Of a DNA stretch of 37,590 nucleotides, positions 36,719 through 37,590 are shown one piece after another. The translations under genes were made by a program, and so were the position numbers. The notes under the pieces are model-generated. The model made no database searches. It was given only the letters and a program-made list of their open reading frames with translations, and was not told the DNA's origin. The stretch's first letter is position 1; each line of letters begins with the position of its first letter. This DNA is from Phyllobacterium pellucidum (GTDB lineage: Bacteria > Pseudomonadota > Alphaproteobacteria > Rhizobiales > Rhizobiaceae), in the NCBI RefSeq assembly GCF_013327855.1, contig NZ_JABUMX010000009.1, positions 1 to 37,590 on the forward strand. Reading direction: 5' to 3'.

Positions 36719-36738
36719 AAGGAAAACCCGTTTCCCTT
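36719..36738. repeat. Imperfect hairpin between the amidase and PBP genes
   Basis: AAGGAAAA (36719-36726) and TTTCCCTT (36731-36738) form an imperfect 8-bp stem with a four-base loop in the 271-base gap. It may reduce read-through from the amidase gene. I see nothing else in this gap beyond probable promoter sequence for the PBP gene. Confidence 0.35.
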
Positions 36739-36818
36739 AACAATTTAAATACCAAATGTGTAGTTTCGGCAACGCACGGGCGTGAGAATTTTCAATACAA
36801 CCCTACCGTGCATAACTC

Positions 36819-37590
36819 CTAGTTGAGCGCGCCAGCCGTCTTCATTCCGGCAAATTCGCCGACCGCCGTGGCAAGCCTTTCGGCGACATGGCTCCGCCAT
36901 GCCGGATCGAGCATGAGCTTTTCGTCTTCCTGATTGGAGAGATATCCGATTTCAACCAGCACGGACGGCACATCCGGCGCACGCAGCACCTGAAAGCCGG
37001 CAAAGCGGTGCGGGTTGTTGATCATGTTGACATCTTTCTTGAGGGACTTCACCACGGTCTTGGCGAAACTCAGCGAGAAGTTGTGTGTCTCCCGGCGCGT
37101 CAGGTCCATCAATATGTCGGCGATTTCCGGCGCCTCGTTGTCGAAGGCGATGCCGGCCACGGCGTCGGCACGGTTTTCGCGGTCGGCCATGGCGCGGGAA
37201 TCCGCATCGGAAGCCCGGTCGGAAACGGTGTAGACAGTTGCACCGCGGATATTGCCGCGATTGATCGTGTCGGCATGGATCGAGACGAACAGGTCGGCCT
37301 CGTACTGGCGGGCGATGCGCACGCGCTCGGACAGGCGCAGGAACGTATCGTCGTTGCGTGTCATCTCGACACGGATGCCGGAGATCTTCTGCAATTCGTC
37401 CCGCAACTGCTGCGCGAACATCAGCGTCACATTCTTTTCCAGGCTTCCGCCGGCACTCTCCGCGCCGCTGTCGATCCCGCCATGGCCGGCATCGACGACC
37501 ACGGTGAACGGTTTCGGCGCCTGGCTTGCTTCACCGGGAGCGGCGGACGCCAATCGATCGCCGGTTGGCGTCGATGTCGTCGAGGCCGTC
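36819..37590 (-). CDS. N-acetylmuramoyl-L-alanine amidase (Ami_3), C-terminal part
   Basis: This zinc amidase removes peptides from murein to split daughter cells. The frame is open to the window edge, so the N-terminus is missing, probably including a signal peptide and AMIN domain. Visible are the VVVDAGHGGIDSGA zinc histidine, E in SLEKNVTL, H in VSIHADTI, and the catalytic glutamate in VLVEIGYLSNQEDE. A proline/threonine-rich linker lies at the N-terminal edge. It is upstream of the PBP gene on the same strand, 271 bases away. Confidence 0.95.
   Translation of the reverse strand, partial: TASTTSTPTGDRLASAAPGEASQAPKPFTVVVDAGHGGIDSGAESAGGSLEKNVTLMFAQQLRDELQKISGIRVEMTRNDDTFLRLSERVRIARQYEADLFVSIHADTINRGNIRGATVYTVSDRASDADSRAMADRENRADAVAGIAFDNEAPEIADILMDLTRRETHNFSLSFAKTVVKSLKKDVNMINNPHRFAGFQVLRAPDVPSVLVEIGYLSNQEDEKLMLDPAWRSHVAERLATAVGEFAGMKTAGALN

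Noticed and set aside
36640..36760. CtrA binding site upstream of the PBP gene
   Set aside because: TTAA occurrences are spaced four bases apart, not the seven of the TTAA-N7-TTAA consensus.

Overview
The window is a chromosomal segment of an alphaproteobacterium, most likely from the Rhizobiales. The pointers are a YqjM-type old yellow enzyme, a suf cluster with a NifS-like desulfurase and an Irr/ICE-like operator, GGAAC-N17-GTT sites that resemble the general-stress sigma EcfG promoter, and a luxR-luxI-small gene order like cinR-cinI-cinS of Rhizobium leguminosarum. I see no transposase, integrase, phage gene or CRISPR array, and gene density and base use look uniform, so this reads as core chromosome with a few accessory islets.

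Layout. 1-981: the N-terminal part of tuf with tRNA-Gly(TCC) and tRNA-Tyr(GTA) upstream, all on the minus strand. 1223-5035: an RlmB-type rRNA 2'-O-methyltransferase, a cytochrome b561/YceI pair and a convergent FAD-dependent dehydrogenase. 5036-7473: a signalling islet with a 33-codon membrane microprotein, a LuxR-type AHL receptor, a LuxI-type AHL synthase, a small gene overlapping luxI, and a second small gene that looks like its paralogue. 7502-12409: a response regulator and hybrid histidine kinase, a class D beta-lactamase, an old yellow enzyme, a small membrane protein and tRNA-Thr(TGT). 12638-15931: NAD kinase, an RhlE-type RNA helicase, a Nudix hydrolase and a TfoX-N protein.

15989-24166 is the SUF iron-sulfur assembly locus on the minus strand. 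In transcription order it holds a NifS-like desulfurase, sufB, a 68-residue coiled-coil protein, sufC, sufD, sufS, a DUF59 (SufT-like) gene, and sufA, which is cut off from the rest by an opposed secreted-protein gene. Upstream of the first gene lies a 27-bp dyad that resembles the Irr iron-control element. The desulfurases supply sulfur, SufBCD is the scaffold, and SufA and the DUF59 protein act in transfer or maturation.

24237-37590 holds an alpha/beta hydrolase, anmK (peptidoglycan recycling), tyrS, a giant AsmA/YhdP-type envelope protein, a one-cysteine BCP peroxiredoxin, an M23 endopeptidase, prfB with its programmed +1 frameshift, a class A penicillin-binding protein and a truncated N-acetylmuramoyl-L-alanine amidase. 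Cell-wall synthesis, hydrolysis and recycling are strongly represented here.

The parts most worth a second look are the luxR-luxI module with its two tandem small proteins, the unannotated elements in the suf locus (68-residue protein, duplicated sufC start forming a 22-codon upstream ORF, orphan plus-strand terminator, iron operator), and two candidate stress promoters.
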